Counted from the first letter of the stretch, positions 16,810 through 25,583 are shown. The stretch: 64,000 bases of DNA from Mucilaginibacter sp. UR6-1 (GCF_020880975.1 NZ_JAJIWP010000007.1:62001-126000), one strand, 5' to 3'. Numbers and translations: made by a program. The notes: generated from the letters alone by a model not told the origin.

Positions 16810-17899
16810 ATGACCAAGGAACAGATACAGGATTTAAGGGATAGAACAGCTTCCCTGAGGAGGCATCTTTGACATTGATGCCAAGCTTGAAAAACTGAAC
16901 GAAGAACAGGAAATTACCATAGGTCCGCATTTTTGGGATGCCCCCAAAGAGGCCGAAAAGGTACTGGCCTCCATCAAAGCCAAAAAAATATGGACCGACG
17001 CTTACCAGCGTGTAGCTTCCATAATTGATGATACGCAGGTATTGTATGAATTTCAACAGAGCGGGGATGCCACCGAGGCCGAAATGAAAGAACAGTTTGA
17101 TACTGCCGTTACCGCTATTGAAGAGCTGGAATTTAAAAACATGCTCTCGGCCGAGGAGGATCAGTTGAATGCCGTACTGCAGATTACCGCCGGTGCCGGT
17201 GGTACCGAAAGCTGCGACTGGGCAAGCATGCTGATGCGCATGTACATTATGTGGGGCGAAAAAAATGGCTACAAGGTGAGCGAGCAGGATTCGCAGGAGG
17301 GTGACGTGGCTGGTATAAAAACCGTTACCCTGCAGTTTGAGGGTGATTTTGCTTACGGATATCTTAAAGGCGAAAATGGGGTGCACCGCCTGGTGCGCGT
17401 ATCGCCGTTTGATGCCAATGCCAAGCGCCATACCTCATTTGCGTCTGTATACGTATATCCATTGGTTGATGATACCATTGAGATTGAAGTGAACCCTGCC
17501 GATATTGAGTTTGAAACCTTCCGCTCGGGTGGTGCCGGCGGGCAAAACGTTAACAAGGTTGAAACTGCCGTGCGTTTGTATCACAAACCATCGGGTATTG
17601 TTATTAAAAACCAGGAGTCGCGCTCGCAGTTGCAAAACAAGGAGAACGCCATCCGCCTGCTGAAATCACAGTTATATGAAATTGAGATGCGCAAGCGTAT
17701 GGAAACTACCAATGCCATTGAGGGGAATAAAAAGAAGATTGAATGGGGATCGCAAATACGTAACTATGTATTGCACCCTTATAAGCTGGTGAAGGACTTG
17801 CGTACTGATCACGAAACATCAAATGCGCAAGCGGTGCTTGATGGCGACATTAATGACTTTTTGAAGGCCTACCTGATGGAATTTGGTGGTGATAAATAG
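16810..17899 (+). CDS. prfB: Peptide chain release factor 2 with programmed +1 frameshift
   Basis: RF2 of about 362 residues, which reads UGA and UAA stops. Translation starts at ATG 16810 (MTKEQIQDLRDRT), reaches CTT then an in-frame TGA at 16870-16872, and must slip +1 on CTTT to continue with GAC ATT GAT. The remaining reading frame runs to 17899. The stop-recognition tripeptide is SPF (about residues 198-200, in VRVSPFDANAKRH) and the peptidyl-release motif is GGQ (about 243-245, in GGAGGQNVNKVETAV). The SPF tripeptide identifies RF2 rather than RF1. Autoregulation follows: low RF2 delays termination at the internal TGA and favours the shift. A start at 17042 would delete the N-terminal domain and is wrong. 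Confidence 0.95.
16858..16873 (+). promoter_or_regulatory. RF2 programmed frameshift site
   Basis: AGGAGG (16858-16863), CAT, CTT (16867-16869), TGA (16870-16872), C. An internal Shine-Dalgarno-like hexamer sits 3 nt before the CTT slippery codon, then the poorly read TGA-C context: the same layout as in E. coli prfB. Confidence 0.95.
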
Positions 17900-17931
17900 A
17901 AGCCTTTTATGGCATCGATTTTGAATAAAAT

Positions 17932-17963
17932 AAAGCCCTTAACAATAAATTAAGGGCTTTTTT
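17932..17963 (+). terminator. prfB terminator
   Basis: AAAGCCCTTAA (17932-17942) pairs perfectly with TTAAGGGCTTT (17950-17960), followed by a T-run. Confidence 0.88.
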
Positions 17964-18079
17964 AGTTTAATAAGTTTTGGCATTTATGAGGTGAATAAAG
18001 AATTAACATTCTTTTAAATAATAAATGCTTGATATTGTGAATTATACAGTTTAATTTTATCACCCCTAATTAACTGAGC

Positions 18080-18484
18080 ATGACACGACAACGTTTTAAA
18101 AACGTACTACTTGTAGCCCCCGATAGTTGCCCCCGTCGTTTAGCAGCCGAATACGATTATGTTAAGCATATTGCCGAACCTGCCCGTATATTTCCGGTTA
18201 TATTTGATATGAAGCCCGATCTGATCCTGTTTGATTATGAGTACATTAAAACTGATATTGAAAGGATAGTTCGCCGCCTGCGCATGAACGCTTTTTATAA
18301 AAAGACCAAAATTTGCTGTTACAAGCTAAAGCCCCATACTGAAACGGATGAACTGCTGAAAGCCATCGGCGTAAACAACTTTATTTACCCCGAAGACCTG
18401 CTGACAGACACTACCGAAAAGGTAAATATATTTACCGCCATACTGGATGCCTCGCTGATGCGGGTGCTGGCCAAAACGTCGTAA
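18080..18484 (+). CDS. Atypical receiver-like protein, function unknown
   Basis: A 134-residue soluble protein with no signal or membrane segment. The pattern of alternating strands and helices looks like a response-regulator receiver: KNVLLVAPDS (strand 1), PDLILFDYEYI (strand 3, with an Asp at the phosphorylation position), KICCYK (strand 4), and VNNFIYPEDL (strand 5). The usual acidic pair after strand 1 is reduced to one Asp, and the conserved Lys after strand 5 is missing, so phosphorylation is doubtful. It stands alone with no kinase nearby. The fold assignment is an inference from pattern. Confidence 0.65.
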   Translation: MTRQRFKNVLLVAPDSCPRRLAAEYDYVKHIAEPARIFPVIFDMKPDLILFDYEYIKTDIERIVRRLRMNAFYKKTKICCYKLKPHTETDELLKAIGVNNFIYPEDLLTDTTEKVNIFTAILDASLMRVLAKTS

Positions 18485-18501
18485 GGCTTTAACCCGACTC
18501 G

Positions 18502-18634
18502 TTATTTCATTTCGATCGATAACAGGAGTCTATTCGCGTTCACAACCGGGCGACAGATTTCTCCTCGTACCTTGTTCGAAATGGCAAGGCTTTTATTTGT
18601 AAGCCCTCCACTGAAAGGATTTAGAAGGAGCGGT
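18502..18634. repeat. Degenerate dispersed palindromic repeats
   Basis: TCATTTCGA (18507-18515) and TCGAAATGG (18576-18584) are inverted copies enclosing ACAGATTTCTCCTCGTACC on the inner right side. This is a form of the CATTTCGA...AGAAATCT palindrome common between genes in Bacteroidota. A second small fragment (AGCCCTCCACTG... to GAAGGAGC, about 18601-18632) resembles the repeat beside pgi. Together they fill the gap between two convergent genes; no ordinary terminator is obvious. Confidence 0.5.
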
Positions 18635-19732
18635 CTACAGCGGCAACTCCTCCGTCTTCACAAACTTAACCTGGAAAAGCTTATCCCAGTTTTTGCCGGT
18701 AACAAATATGCGTTTACCCTTGGCATCGTAGGCAATGCCGTTAAGCACGTCGGCATTGGCGTTACGCTTGTCTTTGGGGTACAGGCTGCTCATGTCAATC
18801 TTTGCTAATACGGCGCCTGTTTTAGGGTCGATCACCAAAATGTCATCACTCGTATAAACGTTGGCGTATAACTTACCATCAATATACTCCAGCTCGTTTA
18901 CCTGGTCTATCTGTTTTTCATTATCATAAACATTGATAGCCCCTATCTGGTGATAATCGTTCTTGTCTAAAAATAATATGCTGTTGCTGCCATCGGTATT
19001 GTATATCTTCTCGCCATCAAAACAAAGGCCCCAGCCTTCGGTACCGGCGGTGTAGCTAAAGGTTTTTAACAGTTTGAATGATTTTTTATCATATACATAG
19101 CCTATCTTCTCTTTATAGGTAAGCTGCACTATCTTATCGCCAACTATGGTGATGCCTTCTGCAAAAACTTTCGGATCAACCATGGCTTGTTGTACTACTT
19201 TGCCGGTGTTGAGGTCAACCCTGCGCAGGCTCGACTGGCCGGTTACATCCTCATTTGGTGGCGGGGTCAGATAACCGCCGTCGCTTTCAAATAAATAACC
19301 ATCGTGGTATTCCAAACCTTCGGTATATGATGAGGTATCGTGCGGATAAACCTTTTCAACCTTAAAAGTATACATTTGCGGCGCTTTGGCAGCCAGCAAT
19401 ACAATGTTACTGGTAACCTCCTGGCTTTTGCCGCCTGTAAATACATTGGCGGTGATCACCTTATTACCCAGCGGCATGCCGTCGGTTTTAACTGTAACGG
19501 CAGTAGTATCCTTACGTGAGCCGATACGCAATGTATCCAGCATGTACACTACCGAGTCAACATTCATGCCATCGGGCAGGGTTATTTTAACAGAAAGTTC
19601 TTTGCCTGCGTTTATGCTGGTGCCTGCTTCCGGGCTAAGAGCAATATCGGCAGTTTTAGGTTTGTCGTCGCCGCAGCTTGCTACGGCCAGCAGTGCTGCT
19701 CCGGCTAAAAAAAGTTTAAGTTGTTTGTTCAT
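18635..19732 (-). CDS. Glutaminyl-peptide cyclotransferase (glutamine cyclotransferase family) lipoprotein
   Basis: A 365-residue lipoprotein (signal LLAVASCGDDKP) that would convert N-terminal glutamine of peptides to pyroglutamate. After an Ig-like region of about 115 residues (SPEAGTSINAGKELSVKI), the five-bladed propeller of the plant-type glutamine cyclotransferase family follows: HDTSSYTEGLEYHDG, SSLRRVDLNTGKVVQ, FAEGITIVGDKIVQLTYKE, AGTEGWGLCFDGEKIY, VNELEYIDGKLYANVY and LNGIAYDAKGKRIFVTGK. A longer frame begins at 19768, but ATG 19732 directly precedes the signal peptide. It is last in a dnaG-yraN-cyclase operon with 4 bp to yraN. Substrates are unknown. Confidence 0.88.
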   Translation of the reverse strand: MNKQLKLFLAGAALLAVASCGDDKPKTADIALSPEAGTSINAGKELSVKITLPDGMNVDSVVYMLDTLRIGSRKDTTAVTVKTDGMPLGNKVITANVFTGGKSQEVTSNIVLLAAKAPQMYTFKVEKVYPHDTSSYTEGLEYHDGYLFESDGGYLTPPPNEDVTGQSSLRRVDLNTGKVVQQAMVDPKVFAEGITIVGDKIVQLTYKEKIGYVYDKKSFKLLKTFSYTAGTEGWGLCFDGEKIYNTDGSNSILFLDKNDYHQIGAINVYDNEKQIDQVNELEYIDGKLYANVYTSDDILVIDPKTGAVLAKIDMSSLYPKDKRNANADVLNGIAYDAKGKRIFVTGKNWDKLFQVKFVKTEELPL

Positions 19733-19736
19733 AGTA

Positions 19737-20105
19737 TCAATCAGCAGATGGCCAAAAGGCATCTTCAATATGTTTTAACGTATAATTTCCGCTTTTATTA
19801 AACAGTACCGAAATTATATCAAAACGCACATCGCCCTGGTGGTTTGTTATGTAAATGTATTCATCCGCAGCCTGTGCCATCAGGCGCTGCTTACGGTTGT
19901 CAACAAAATCCTCGGGCGCTCCAAAACCGGTTCCGGTACGGGTTTTAACCTCGGCAAATATAATCACCTTGTTTTTATAAGCGATCAGGTCAATCTCGGC
20001 CTTGCCATAGGTCCAGTTCTCATCCAGTATTTCATAACCCAAATTTTCCAGATAAGTTTTGGCCAATGTTTCGCCCCGGCGACCTAATTCGTTATGGATA
20101 GCCAC
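19737..20105 (-). CDS. YraN family (UPF0102) endonuclease-fold protein
   Basis: A 122-residue protein of the UPF0102/YraN family. It has the family's start HNELGRRGETLAKTYLENLGYEIL and the nuclease-like core KAEIDLIAYKNKVIIFAEVKTR, in which E, D, E and K form the PD-(D/E)XK-like metal site, then KQRLMAQAADEYI. The exact role in the cell is not settled in the literature I know; a DNA-processing role is often supposed. The start codon is GTG, overlapping the dnaG stop by one base (TAGTG), so it is translationally coupled to the primase. Confidence 0.92.
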   Translation of the reverse strand: MAIHNELGRRGETLAKTYLENLGYEILDENWTYGKAEIDLIAYKNKVIIFAEVKTRTGTGFGAPEDFVDNRKQRLMAQAADEYIYITNHQGDVRFDIISVLFNKSGNYTLKHIEDAFWPSAD

Positions 20106-22066
20106 TATTTTAGTATTACCGAACCCAGGTAGTCGGATATATGCTTTTCAACCTTTTTCATGCGCATGTACTGGTTAAGCAATATTTCTTGATCCTGCTC
20201 GCTTGGGGTGTTTTGCAATTCTTTGCGCAGGTTTTCCAATATCTGGGCCACCTTATGCTTTTTGAGGTGGAATATGGCACCCAATATGGTAGCCTTCATG
20301 TTCACCTGCTCATCGGGCACGGTTATTTTGTGCATTTCGTACCAGTTCTCGCTCAGGGTATAGCGTGTAGCCAGCATAGTTACGGTAAGGTCAACAATGT
20401 CCTTATCCTTATGGTGAATATAGTGCTGTTCATCAGGCAAAACGCCATTCTCAACCTCGCGGCGGTAATCCTCTACAAAGTCTTTACAACTGGTACTCTC
20501 AAAGGTAACATCACTCAGCTCAGCTATTATGAACGGGCCGATATAGGTATTGGCGATGCCGTCCCAATCAATCATGCGGTTGCCATATAACAGCAACAGG
20601 CGGATTATTTCACGCTCCTGGTTGTAAGCTTCCTCTCTTTTTTCGGTAGATGGTGCCGCGGCTGTACCGGGCTCATCAAAAAACAGGTCTTCAGGCGGCG
20701 CATCAGGGTGCTGCTGTGCACGCTGGTTTTGGTTGTATTGCTGCTGCGAATCCTTTTTGGATTTAGCCAGCCGCATTTTGTTCAGTTCAGATAGCAGCGC
20801 GCGCTCATCAATCTGCATAATGTGGCTGCACTCCTTAACAAATACCGATGCCTTGATAGAATCAGGTATTTTGGCGATGCTTTCCACAATTTCACGTATA
20901 ACCCCGGCCTTACGGATAGGGTCATTTCCGGCTTCTTTTAGCAGAATGCCGGTTTTATAAAGTATAAAGTCTTTTTTATTTTGATCGATGTAGGTTTTAA
21001 AGGCGTTGGTACCCACACTGCGTACATACGAGTCGGGGTCGTGCCCGTCAGGGAAGAGTACTACCTTAACGTTGAGGCCTTCCTCTAAGATCATATCCAG
21101 CCCGCGCAGAGATGCCTTAATGCCCGCCGCGTCACCATCGTATAAAATGGTAACATTCTTGGTCAGCCTGCCTATCAGCCGTATCTGCTCAACGGTTAAC
21201 GAGGTGCCCGACGAGGCCACTACATTTTCAATACCCGCCTGGTGTACAGATACCACATCGGCATAACCCTCCACCAAATAGCAGTCATCCGCATCGCGAA
21301 TAGCTTTTTTGGCAAAATATAAACCATACAGTACGCTCGACTTATGATATATCTCTGATTCGGGCGAGTTTACATACTTGGGTACGCTTTTGTCGCTTTT
21401 TAGGGTACGGCCGCCAAAGGCGATCACCCGGCCGGTAAAGCTATGTATCGGAAACATCACCCGGCCGCGGTAACGGTCGTACATGCTGCCATTGTCGCGC
21501 TTTACAGACAGGCCGGTTTCTTCCAGAAATTGTGGTTGGTAACCCTCTTTTATTGCCTGCGAGGTAAAAGCCTCCCATTGGTCGGGCGAGTAACCCAGTT
21601 CAAACTTGCGGATGGTTTCGGGCGTAAAGCCGCGCTCCTTAAAGTAACTCAGGCCAATGCTTTGCCCTTCGTCGGTTTGCCACATACTGTCCTGAAAGAA
21701 CTTGGCGGCAAAGCCGGATACGATCATCAAACTTTCGCGGTGGTTCTCCTCCTCGCGGTTTTCGGCACTTTCAACGGTTTCCTCAACCTCGATGCCGTAC
21801 TTTTTGGCCAGCCATTTTAAAGCTTCGGGATAGGTGAATTTTTCCATCTCCATCAAAAAAGTAATGGCCGAGCCTCCCTTTGATGATGAAAAGTCTTTAA
21901 AAATACCTTTAGCTGGCGATACCGTGAATGATGGCGTGCGCTCGTTACTGAACGGCGACAGGCCGATGTAATTGGCCCCCCGCTTTTTTAATTGCACAAA
22001 ATCACCTATCACCTCCACAATGTCGGTGGCTTCCATTATTCGGTCAACGGTAGCTTTGGTAATCAT
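20105..22066 (-). CDS. dnaG: DNA primase with degenerate zinc-binding domain
   Basis: A 653-residue bacterial primase that makes RNA primers at the replication fork. The N-terminal CHC2 domain is present (YIGLSPFSNERTPSF, then KGIFKDFSSSKGG), but the four zinc ligands are replaced: Ser37, Ser40, Asp58 and Ser61 stand where Cys, His, Cys and Cys are expected. The catalytic core is intact: YRGRVMFPIHSFTGRVIAFGGR, TOPRIM motifs CYLVEGYADVVS, SSGTSLT and LYDGDAAGIKA, then PDGHDPDSY. The C-terminal part (from ~430) is divergent and would bind DnaB helicase. ATG 22066 (MITKATVDRI) is preferred over the longer frame at 22081. First gene of the dnaG-yraN-cyclase operon. Confidence 0.96.
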   Translation of the reverse strand: MITKATVDRIMEATDIVEVIGDFVQLKKRGANYIGLSPFSNERTPSFTVSPAKGIFKDFSSSKGGSAITFLMEMEKFTYPEALKWLAKKYGIEVEETVESAENREEENHRESLMIVSGFAAKFFQDSMWQTDEGQSIGLSYFKERGFTPETIRKFELGYSPDQWEAFTSQAIKEGYQPQFLEETGLSVKRDNGSMYDRYRGRVMFPIHSFTGRVIAFGGRTLKSDKSVPKYVNSPESEIYHKSSVLYGLYFAKKAIRDADDCYLVEGYADVVSVHQAGIENVVASSGTSLTVEQIRLIGRLTKNVTILYDGDAAGIKASLRGLDMILEEGLNVKVVLFPDGHDPDSYVRSVGTNAFKTYIDQNKKDFILYKTGILLKEAGNDPIRKAGVIREIVESIAKIPDSIKASVFVKECSHIMQIDERALLSELNKMRLAKSKKDSQQQYNQNQRAQQHPDAPPEDLFFDEPGTAAAPSTEKREEAYNQEREIIRLLLLYGNRMIDWDGIANTYIGPFIIAELSDVTFESTSCKDFVEDYRREVENGVLPDEQHYIHHKDKDIVDLTVTMLATRYTLSENWYEMHKITVPDEQVNMKATILGAIFHLKKHKVAQILENLRKELQNTPSEQDQEILLNQYMRMKKVEKHISDYLGSVILK

Positions 22067-22127
22067 AGTAACGAGATGCAAAGGTAGGGCAATTGTGCCA
22101 ATGCCTTTATTAATTGCAAACGTTAAA

Positions 22128-22988
22128 TTACGAAATTTTTGATTGCGAGGGCTTTAAAAATGTAATGGCAATACCGCCAAGTACAATCAGGCTGCCGATG
22201 ATCTCGGTAACGCCCAGCTTTTCGTGCAGCATTACGGCTGCCAGCAAGCCCGTAACTACCGTTTGGCTAAGCAGGGTGATGGATACCTTGGTGGGCGGCA
22301 AAAATTTGATGGCGTAGTTAATGGTGATCCACCCGGCAAGCTGGCAAATAAGGCCGGTAGCTAAAAAATACAACCATGTAGCCGTAGGGAAGCGTGTGAG
22401 GTTATAACCACCGCCCAAACCCAGCACCAACAAAAATATCATAGAGGCCAGCATATTGTAAAACATAAAAGTGAGTGTATTAACCCGCTGCAATACACCC
22501 TTGCTGGTAACAATATAAAGTGAATAAAAAAAGCTGGCCAATACGGCAAGCATCACACCTTGGTTAATGTGCAATTCAATAATATTGCGGTAGCCAACCA
22601 GTACCACCATGCCTGCAATAGCAATGATAGTACCTGCCCAAAATAGTTTGCCGGTTTGCTTACGCAGTATAAAAAAGCTGATGAGCCCCACCCAAACCGG
22701 GGCCAGGTTAGCCAGCAGGGTTGATACCGTAGCACTTATTTTTAATATTGAAATATTCCAGACGGCAATATCAGCGGCGAAGATGATGCCGCAGATGATG
22801 GTGATCAGCAAATCTTTCCGGCCAATTTTTAACAGACCCTTAAAAATGCAGTACGGCAGCAAAAATATCCAGGCCATAAATATGCGGTAAAAGGCGGCGG
22901 TAATGGCAGGCTCGGCAGCGAGCTTCACAAATATGGGCGAAAAGGAAATGAATATTATGCCTAATGCCAGGCTTGCCTTCGGGTTCAT
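22128..22988 (-). CDS. EamA/DMT family transporter
   Basis: A 286-residue inner-membrane protein with about ten hydrophobic segments arranged as two EamA repeats. The first repeat has FISFSPIFVKLA, ITAAFYRIFMAWIFLLPY and VSTLLANLAPVWVGLISFFIL. The second has LAVLASFFYSLYIVTSKG, and the LLSQTVVTGLLAAVMLHEKLG segment with the conserved E-x-L-G. Members export metabolites or amino acids; the substrate cannot be predicted. The open frame extends to 23093, but ATG 22988 (MNPKASLALG) puts the first helix in place. It lies 61 bp from the dnaG start and is divergent from asnS. Confidence 0.88.
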   Translation of the reverse strand: MNPKASLALGIIFISFSPIFVKLAAEPAITAAFYRIFMAWIFLLPYCIFKGLLKIGRKDLLITIICGIIFAADIAVWNISILKISATVSTLLANLAPVWVGLISFFILRKQTGKLFWAGTIIAIAGMVVLVGYRNIIELHINQGVMLAVLASFFYSLYIVTSKGVLQRVNTLTFMFYNMLASMIFLLVLGLGGGYNLTRFPTATWLYFLATGLICQLAGWITINYAIKFLPPTKVSITLLSQTVVTGLLAAVMLHEKLGVTEIIGSLIVLGGIAITFLKPSQSKIS

Positions 22989-23100
22989 GAACGGATTATT
23001 AATAGTGAGCAAACTTAACCAATTAAGTATTGATTTATTAATCCAAAGTGCGGCACCCGTTAAACCTGTAAAAATGTATATGCAAGCAGGCAAATTGAAG

Positions 23101-23129
23101 TTGGCTTTACCTAAATAATTGTATTTTTG
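23101..23129 (+). promoter_or_regulatory. asnS promoter
   Basis: TTG at 23101-23103 and TATTTTTG at 23122-23129 are separated by 18 bp, matching the Bacteroidota sigma consensus (TTG, then TAnnTTTG). The ATG of asnS follows 21 bp later, giving a short leader. Confidence 0.6.
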
Positions 23130-23150
23130 GCGCTCAATAATATAATTTAT

Positions 23151-24599
23151 ATGAGCCAGAGAATTAAAATTAAAGCCTTGTTGGAGAGCGATGAAACCAA
23201 CATTGATGTAACCGTAAAGGGATGGGTGCGTACCTTCCGCAACAATCAGTTCATAGCTTTAAATGATGGTTCAACCAATAATAACGTACAGATAGTTGTT
23301 GATTTTGAGAATACTGATGCCGCATTGCTGAAGCGCATTACTACAGGTGCTGCTCTAAGCGTTACCGGTACCGTGGTGCCATCATTAGGTAAAGGCCAAA
23401 AGATAGACATTAAAGCAAAAGAGATAGAAATACTGGGCGACAGCGACCCGGAGAAATATCCGCTGCAGCCTAAAAAGCACAGTCTGGAGTTTTTGCGCGA
23501 GATAGCGCACCTGCGTTTCCGTACCAATACGTTTGGCGCGGTGTTCAGGGTGCGTAACAGCCTGTCGTTCGCGGTACACCAGTTTTTCCAGAAGCGTGGC
23601 TTTGTGTACCTGCATACGCCGGTAATTACCGCCTCTGATGCCGAAGGCGCGGGCGAAGCCTTCAAAGTAACTAACCTTGACCTGGATAACCTGCCACGTA
23701 CCGATAGCGGCGAAATTGATTACAAGCAGGATTTTTTCGGAAAGGCCACTAACCTTACCGTATCAGGACAGTTAGAAGGTGAGCTGGGTGCTATGGCGCT
23801 GAGCGATATTTATACCTTCGGCCCAACCTTCCGTGCCGAAAACTCGAATACTACCCGCCACCTGGCCGAGTTTTGGATGATAGAGCCCGAAATGGCTTTT
23901 TATGATCTGGATGATAACATGGATCTGGCCGAGGCGCTGCTCAAGTACGTAATAAAATACGCGCTTGATAAAAACCGTGAGGATATTGAGTTTCTGAGCC
24001 AGCGTTTACAGGATGAGGACAAGCAAAAACCGCAGAACGAGCGCTCAGAAATGACATTGCTTGAAAAACTGGAGTTTTGCCTGGAGAACGATTTTGTACG
24101 CCTTACCTATACCGAGGCTATCGATATATTAAAAGATTCGACCCCGAACAAGAAAAAGAAATTCCAGTACCTGGTTGAAGGCTGGGGTACCGATCTGCAA
24201 TCAGAGCATGAGCGTTACCTGGTTGAAAAGCATTTTAAAAAGCCGGTTATCCTGACGGATTACCCGAAGGAGATCAAAGCCTTTTACATGCGCCAGAACG
24301 AGCCTGATGCCAATGGCCGCGAAACAGTGCGCGCGATGGATATCCTTTTCCCGGGTATCGGCGAAATTGTAGGCGGTTCGCAGCGTGAGGAGCGTTTAGA
24401 AAAACTGGAACAACGTATGGACGAGATGGGCATCCCTAAAGAGGAACTTTGGTGGTACCTGGATACCCGTCGTTTCGGTGCCTGCCCGCATGCCGGTTTT
24501 GGTTTGGGCTTTGAGCGTTTGGTGCTGTTTGTTACCGGTATGGGTAACATTCGCGACGTGATACCTTTCCCGAGGTTCCCTAAGAATGCTGAGTTTTAA
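23151..24599 (+). CDS. asnS: Asparagine--tRNA ligase
   Basis: A 482-residue class IIb synthetase. The N-terminal OB fold binds the anticodon (VTVKGWVRTFRNNQFIALNDGS). The catalytic core has LRFRTNTFGAVFRVRNSL, FVYLHTPVITASDAEGAGEAF, motif 2 TFGPTFRAENSNTTRHLAEFWMIEPE (split: FGPTFRAENSNTTRH, LAEFWMIEPEM) and motif 3 AGFGLGFERLVLFVTG. The serine-rich GEAFKVT loop and ENSNTTRHL point to AsnRS rather than AspRS. The frame is open to 23127, but ATG 23151 (MSQRIKIK) follows the promoter. Convergent with the next gene through a strong terminator. Confidence 0.97.
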   Translation: MSQRIKIKALLESDETNIDVTVKGWVRTFRNNQFIALNDGSTNNNVQIVVDFENTDAALLKRITTGAALSVTGTVVPSLGKGQKIDIKAKEIEILGDSDPEKYPLQPKKHSLEFLREIAHLRFRTNTFGAVFRVRNSLSFAVHQFFQKRGFVYLHTPVITASDAEGAGEAFKVTNLDLDNLPRTDSGEIDYKQDFFGKATNLTVSGQLEGELGAMALSDIYTFGPTFRAENSNTTRHLAEFWMIEPEMAFYDLDDNMDLAEALLKYVIKYALDKNREDIEFLSQRLQDEDKQKPQNERSEMTLLEKLEFCLENDFVRLTYTEAIDILKDSTPNKKKKFQYLVEGWGTDLQSEHERYLVEKHFKKPVILTDYPKEIKAFYMRQNEPDANGRETVRAMDILFPGIGEIVGGSQREERLEKLEQRMDEMGIPKEELWWYLDTRRFGACPHAGFGLGFERLVLFVTGMGNIRDVIPFPRFPKNAEF

Positions 24600-24620
24600 T
24601 AACACAGATATACAAAGTAA

Positions 24621-24656
24621 AACGGCCTTTAGCGATAAGCTAAAGGCCGTTTTTTA
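24621..24656. terminator. Bidirectional terminator after asnS
   Basis: AACGGCCTTTAGC (24621-24633) pairs perfectly with GCTAAAGGCCGTT (24639-24651), followed by a T-run. It serves the two convergent genes. Confidence 0.9.
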
Positions 24657-25583
24657 TACGCTGAACTTTATCCAGCCATTGCCTTCAAACCCGAATATGA
24701 ACTGCTTAGGGTTGATGATCTCGGCCATGATCTCCAGCGAATCCACCAGCCTTGGGCCGGGGCGGTTAAAATATTGGTTGCCATCGGCAATATAAAGCCG
24801 ATTGTTCTTGATGGCCTTTAAGTCAGCAAAGCCGGGCTGGTCAAGCAGCAGGTTGATCTCGCGCATGGTACGGTCAATGCCGAAACCGCAGGGCATCAGT
24901 ACAATAATGTCAGGGTCGGCCAGGCGGATATCAACCCAATCTACATAAGGCGAATGTTTACCGGCCTCAGCCAATACAGGCGTTCCGCCGGCTATGCTCA
25001 CCAGTTCGGGTATCCAGTTGCCTGATACCATCAATGGGTCAAGCCATTCAATACAAGCTACAGTTGGTTTGGCATCAATAAATTTCAGCTTATGGCGAAT
25101 GATGTTGATGCGGTCGTCCAGGTCTTCAAACAGGGTATCGCCTGTAGCGGTAACATTCAATGCTGATGCTACGTTTTTAATATCGGCCAGCATCTCATTA
25201 ATGCTGTTGGGTTGCAGAGATATTATTCTTGCAGGATGATCCAGGTAGTTTTCCAATGCCTGCTCTACTTCGGGCAGGGATACCGCACACACTTCACACT
25301 GTGCCTGTGTGATTATTATATCAGGCTGTAACTCTTTTATCACTTCCTTTTTTACGGTATATAATGATAGGGCGTCGTTCAGGATCTCCTTTACCTTATT
25401 GTCGATCTCGCCGCTGCTCAGCCCATCCGGAATGTTAGCTTCGGTACAAACAGGCAGGGCTTTTACGCTTTCCGGGTAATCGCACTCGTGCGAGCGGCCA
25501 ACCAGGTTTTCTTCCAAACCTAAAGCACAGATGAGTTCGGTAGCTGATGGTAAAAGCGATATAATACGGGGTGATGATGACAT
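24654..25583 (-). CDS. Cobalamin-binding-like protein (periplasmic-binding-protein fold) without signal peptide
   Basis: A 309-residue protein of the BtuF/FepB-type binding fold (Peripla_BP_2). It opens RIISLLPSATELICALGLEENLVGRSHECDYP, split here as RIISLLPSATELICALG and LVGRSHECDYP. It goes on with PDIIITQAQCEVCAVSLPEVEQAL, a long linking helix (DRINIIRHKLKFI), VACIEWLDPLMVSGNWIPELV and DIIVLMPCGFGIDRT. These fit the cobalamin-binding subgroup. There is no signal peptide or lipobox, so as read it is cytoplasmic, unlike a transporter-associated BtuF. No btuCD permease or ATPase genes are near. It is downstream of tilS and a membrane protein and probably in their transcript. Ligand binding is inferred from family only. 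Confidence 0.75.
   Translation of the reverse strand: MSSSPRIISLLPSATELICALGLEENLVGRSHECDYPESVKALPVCTEANIPDGLSSGEIDNKVKEILNDALSLYTVKKEVIKELQPDIIITQAQCEVCAVSLPEVEQALENYLDHPARIISLQPNSINEMLADIKNVASALNVTATGDTLFEDLDDRINIIRHKLKFIDAKPTVACIEWLDPLMVSGNWIPELVSIAGGTPVLAEAGKHSPYVDWVDIRLADPDIIVLMPCGFGIDRTMREINLLLDQPGFADLKAIKNNRLYIADGNQYFNRPGPRLVDSLEIMAEIINPKQFIFGFEGNGWIKFSV

Noticed and set aside
17042..17899. RF2 gene starting at 17042
   Set aside because: This would lack the N-terminal domain. The upstream shift site and the in-frame continuation from 16810 give a normal-length RF2.
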